Assembly (NCBI RefSeq): GCF_003086295.3
Contig: NC_092051.1
Coordinates: 19,773,940 to 19,837,939, forward strand
Direction of reading: 5' to 3'
Origin: Arachis hypogaea
Taxonomy: Eukaryota > Streptophyta > Magnoliopsida > Fabales > Fabaceae
DNA length: 64,000 nt
In this document: piece by piece, positions 59,564 to 64,000 of the stretch
Layout of the letters: each line of letters opens with the position of its first letter
Numbering within the stretch: the first letter of the stretch is position 1
Notes under the pieces: generated by a model
What the model was told of the DNA's origin: nothing
Seen by the model: only the letters and a program-made list of their open reading frames with translations
Database searches by the model: none
Translations under genes and position numbers: made by a program

Positions 59564-62500
59564 ATGGTACGTTATCGATCTATTTTCTTCTTTCTCTTTC
59601 TATGCATGCATGCATGCATGCATGCATGATCTGATCTGTTTTGCATGATGCAGGGGACTCCAGTGAATATCATTGTGGGGTCTCACGTCTGGGTTGAAGA
59701 TCCAGATGAAGCTTGGCTCGATGGACAGGTTTCTAAAATCACTGGCAAGGATGTTGAAGTCGCCACATCCAATGGAAAGAAGGTTCCTATCTTTCTTTCT
59801 TTCTTTCTTTCTTTCGTTTACTTAATTATTATTCTTTTTCTCTAACCACAACCATGCATGCATGGACCTCAGATTACTGCAAAGTTATCAAAGATATATC
59901 CCAAGGATATGGAAGCTCCTGCTGGCGGAGTGGATGATATGACCAAGCTCTCGTATTTGCACGAGCCTGGAGTCTTGCAGAACTTGAAAAGTAGATATGA
60001 ATTGAATGAAATATATGTAAGTAATAATAATTAAGGCTTTCAATTTCTATTCGTCATCGATCAATAAGAATTAAGATCTATATCTATATTGTTGTTGCCA
60101 TGGCAGACATACACTGGAAACATTCTGATTGCTATAAATCCATTCCAAAGGCTACCTCACATTTACGATGCACACATGATGCAACAATACAAGGGAGCAC
60201 CGTTTGGTGAATTAAGCCCTCATGTATTTGCCGTTGCTGATGTTGCTTACAGGTATGTTACGTACCTAATTAATCATCACAATTGGATTTATATTCTGTA
60301 TAATTCGGTGGTGATTTCATGAATTTGTTATCAATCAGGGCTATGATTAACGAAGGAAAAAGCAATTCAATTCTTGTCAGTGGAGAAAGTGGAGCCGGTA
60401 AAACTGAAACTACGAAAATGCTTATGCGATACCTTGCTTATTTAGGAGGAAGGGCTGCCACCGAAGGAAGAACAGTTGAACAGCAAGTTCTTGAAGTACG
60501 ATGCAAATAAACCACTCGTTTTTTCTTTTTCTTTTTTTTTTTTTTATGTTTGAATTTTGACTCATTTGGGGATTTTGAATAAACTGGATCTAAGTGCAGT
60601 CAAATCCAGTTTTAGAAGCCTTTGGAAATGCTAAAACTGTGAGGAACAACAATTCGAGTCGATTTGGTAAATTCGTTGAGATCCAATTTGATAAGAATGG
60701 AAGAATCTCAGGAGCAGCCATTAGAACATACCTTCTAGAAAGATCTAGGGTTTGTCAAGTAAATGATCCTGAACGCAATTACCACTGCTTCTATCTTCTC
60801 TGTGCTGCACCGCAGGAGGTAACTTGCGCCCCACTTAATCTACTTATAGTTGCTATGATTCGCTTCATTATGTAAACTCGTTGCAATTTCTTCTGCTAAC
60901 AGGAAGTTGAGAAATACAAATTAGGACATCCTAAAACATTTCATTACCTTAATCAGTCAAAATGTTATGAACTGGCCGATATAAGCGATGCTCGCGAGTA
61001 TCTTGCCACTAGAAGAGCTATGGACATTGTTGGAATAAGCCAAAAGGATCAGGTATCTATAATGTATCTCTTTTTGGAAAGAATGAATTTGGCTTCTTGA
61101 CAGAACAATTTGAATCATTATCATTGCGTCTTTGCCAGGAAGCAATTTTCAGAGTAGTTGCTGCTATTCTTCATCTTGGTAACATTGCGTTTACCAAAGG
61201 AAAGGAAGCTGATTCATCTGTTCCAAAAGATGATAACGCCAAATTCCACCTGAAAACCACTGCTGAGCTTCTCATGTAAGATTGAGTTATTACTCCTATG
61301 TCAACTTGATTCTCAATCACTTTTAAGATGATTTTAGTTATACTGTATTTTTCACTTGATCAGGTGTGATCTTGCTGGTTTGGAAGATGCATTAGTGAAG
61401 CGTGTGATGATCACCCCAGAGGAAGTTATTAAACGGAGCCTCGATCCGCAAAGCGCAGCAATAAGCAGAGATGGCTTGGCGAAAACAATATATTCTAGAC
61501 TCTTTGACTGGTAATTAAGAAAAAAAAAATATAATCAAATTCTAGCTATTCAAAACCTGCTCCACTAATGTGTTTAATTTGTTACTAGGTTGGTGGACAA
61601 GATTAACAATTCGATCGGACAAGACGCGACTTCTAAATGTTTGATTGGAGTCCTTGATATTTATGGCTTTGAAAGCTTTAAAACCAACAGGTAATATGTA
61701 GTTTTAGAAGTGCATCCACTAGACTTCATTAATGGAAGATATTGAAAGCACCCTATGCTTGTTTTCAATTCTTTGTAACTCATTTTCAGCCTATCATGCT
61801 CTGCAGCTTTGAGCAGTTTTGCATTAATTTCACAAATGAGAAGTTGCAGCAACATTTCAATCAGGCAAAGTCTCAGACCACAATAACCACTTCTAGAAAA
61901 AATGCTTACGACTATTATAACCCTTCTTAATTTGGTTTTGATTATGAATTTCAGCACGTATTTAAAATGGAACAAGAAGAATATACAAAGGAGGAGATCA
62001 ATTGGAGCTACATTGAATTTGTTGACAACCAAGATGTTTTGGACCTTATTGAAAAGGTTGTTTTTGTTTTTCTCTTCTTACACTTCACTTATTGAGTTTA
62101 TAAGCAGTCAATTTAAATAAAGCCTTTTTTCATTTGCAGAAACCTGGTGGAATCATTGCTCTCCTTGATGAAGCTTGGTAAGACATTGTTTTTTATATAA
62201 GTTCATGGCTTGCTATGGTGATTCTGTATTCGTTTTTGGTGGCAAAAATAATTTGATCCATTGTTGTCTGTGCTTTGAATCTGAAGTTCCAAATTACATA
62301 ACATGTCCAATTGATTTTTCGTTCTCACTTTTCCCCTGGTTTTTCAGCATGTTTCCAAAGTCAACACATGAAACGTTTTCAAACAAACTGTATCAGACAT
62401 TTAAGAATCATAAGCGCTTCATTAAGCCAAAATTGTCTCGGACAGATTTCACTATTTCTCATTATGCAGGCGAGGTATGACTTATTCTCATATCAGAAGC

Positions 62501-64000
62501 TTCAGCAAAGTGAGACATTTTTTCTTCTTAATGCTAACTGTCCTTAATATGCAGGTACAATACCAGTCTGATCAATTTCTAGACAAAAACAAGGATTATG
62601 TTGTCCCTGAGTATCAAGATTTGCTGGGTGCTTCCAAATGTTCTTTTGTAGCTGGCCTTTTTCCTCCACTTCCAGAAGAGACATCAAAATCTTCCAAATT
62701 TTCTTCAATTGGTTCTCGCTTTAAGGTATCACTCTTGTTCTAGTTTTCATTATCAAAATTTTGGACACTGTTACCTTTTATTGCATCGATATATGTATAA
62801 GATCATGTCAGTTCTATCAAAATAGAGCTGTAGATATGGAAGCTAATAAACCTTGTGTTGGTATCCTGAATGGTGCAGCTACAACTGCAGTCACTGATGG
62901 ATACATTAAACTCTACAGAGCCTCATTACATTAGATGTGTGAAACCAAACAACCTCCTGAAGCCTGCAATTTTTGAGAATCAAAACATTATGCAACAACT
63001 TCGTTGTGGTGTGAGTATGCTTTGATTGTTCTCTTTTTATCTCCTTCCTTGAATGATGATTTGTACAAATATAAATCCATAGTTTCTTCATGATTTTAGC
63101 CTTTCTTCAGAGTTGTCTCTAACTGTTTTCCCTGCAGGGTGTTTTAGAGGCAATCAGAATTAGTTGCGCGGGCTACCCTACTCGGCGTGCTTTCTTTGAA
63201 TTTATGCATCGGTTTAGCCTCCTCGCCCCGGAGATCGCAGATTCACAGTAAGAACTCTTGTAGCATATCTTTTGTGTCAGAACCGAAGATTTGGAATTGA
63301 TGTTTCCAGATACTTTTCTACCAAAGACAATATTGTTGATCTGCTATGTTTTTTCACCTGTGGCAGCCACGATGAGAAGGTTGTTTGCCAAAAGATTCTA
63401 GAAAAAATGGGGCTTGCTGGATATCAGGTACTTCCATATGTTTCATAATTCATAGTGCCTTTTTCACCTATAAGTCTATACATGAATATTATCAAGACTA
63501 TTGTACAATCATAAAAAAGGCATATGTTTAATTGACATTTATGGCCGGACTTCATTTTATTGTTGTCAACTGTTGTAGATTGGAAAAACAAAGGTATTCC
63601 TAAGGGCAGGTCAGATGGCTGAACTAGATGCTCGTAGGGCTCAAGTACTCAGCAATGCAGCAAAAACTATCCAACGGCGTGTACGAACCTATCAAGCTCG
63701 ACAACATTATCTTTCATTGCGGACGAAGACGATATTCGTGCAGTCTGTGTGCAGAGGTGAGGTGTTTTACAAGTTAAACAGCTAAACCGTTTTTTTATGA
63801 TAGGTGCAATATCCTATGGTTAAGCAATAATGTATACACGTTAATAAGCCTGACACATTGTGCAGCAAACCTTGCATGCAAACTTTATCAGAACATGAGG
63901 AGGAAAGCAGCTGCAATAAAAATTCAGAAGCATGCTCGCAGATATGAAGCTAGGAAATCATATAGGAAACTCCACGCATCAGTTCTTACCTTACAAACAG
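59564..64000 (+). CDS. Class XI myosin heavy chain, 5' part (partial)
   Basis: Actin-based motor that drives organelle movement and streaming. The first exon holds only the ATG (59564-59566). Later exons: 59654-59782, 59873-60016, 60107-60252, 60339-60495, 60600-60818, 60903-61052, 61139-61275, 61364-61510, 61589-61690, 61807-61864, 61955-62056, 62140-62177, 62348-62474, 62555-62725, 62879-63010, 63138-63247, 63367-63427, 63579-63756 and 63866 onward. About 815 residues are seen. Order: N-terminal SH3-like domain ([20 protein letters not shown]), P-loop GESGAGKT (residues 156-163), switch [11 protein letters not shown], switch [10 protein letters not shown], actin-binding part (HYIRCVKPN), converter ([17 protein letters not shown]), then IQ motifs starting [16 protein letters not shown]. 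Coiled coil and globular tail lie to the right. All key motor residues are present. One donor is GC. Confidence 0.95.
59604..59628 (+). repeat. ATGC tetranucleotide microsatellite in myosin intron 1
   Basis: About six tandem ATGC copies about 25-50 bases before the exon 2 acceptor. Confidence 0.85.
59790..59816 (+). repeat. TTTC microsatellite in myosin intron 2
   Basis: Six to seven TTTC copies directly after the exon 2 donor. Confidence 0.8.

Noticed and set aside
1..64000. tRNA, rRNA or organelle DNA
   Set aside because: No T-loop/A-box combinations, rRNA-like conserved stretches or organellar genes were recognised on reading. A tRNAscan run would settle it.

Overview
This is nuclear DNA of a flowering plant: AT-rich intergenic sequence, GT-AG introns, plant-only gene families, and many Mutator-type elements, foldback MITEs and retroelement fragments. 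A solo LTR at 17841-19313 looks like an LTR family I associate with peanut, so Arachis or a close legume is my best guess. This rests on pattern memory and was not searched.

Five host genes are supported. They are: the last three exons of a FLK-like KH-domain RNA-binding protein (1-711, +); a two-exon membrane-anchored myosin-binding protein with a GTD-binding (DUF593) domain (2811-5590, +); a four-exon GRF-interacting factor of the AN3/GIF1 type (26067-28197, +); a small intronless VQ-motif protein (44142-44465, -); and the 5' part of a class XI myosin (59564 to beyond the right edge, +, 20 exons seen). A putative myosin XI receptor and a myosin XI heavy chain therefore lie about 54 kb apart.

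Most of the rest is mobile DNA. Four large Mutator-like elements (MULEs) were found: MULE-A (9340-15653), MULE-1 (30042-36380), MULE-2 (37603-42876) and MULE-3 (about 47240-51222). Each has long terminal inverted repeats (TIRs) and two convergent genes, a MURA-type transposase and a second gene starting at the opposite TIR. In MULE-A the second gene encodes a GRF zinc-finger protein. In MULE-1, -2 and -3 it encodes a plant mobile domain (PMD) protein. This layout recalls maize MuDR (mudrA plus mudrB). In the three PMD elements the TIRs are arrays of short palindromes whose sequence is private to each element, with a TATA box just inside both ends. MULE-1 and MULE-2 have perfect 9-bp target duplications (TTTTATTTT, TTAATTTTT). 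MULE-1 keeps an uninterrupted transposase of about 844 aa, but its PMD gene is broken. MULE-2 and MULE-3 are decayed.

Other structure includes three strong foldback MITEs clustered at 21-25 kb, a foldback element split by the solo LTR (17590-20393), a LINE reverse-transcriptase fragment (51745-52120), a decayed copia fragment with part of an LTR (53435-55265), a 0.4-kb tandem repeat (56207-57185), and two tiny retroposon tails with long target duplications (45064-45174). Coordinates of host exons come from splice signals and reading-frame continuity. All family assignments are from memory, without database searches.
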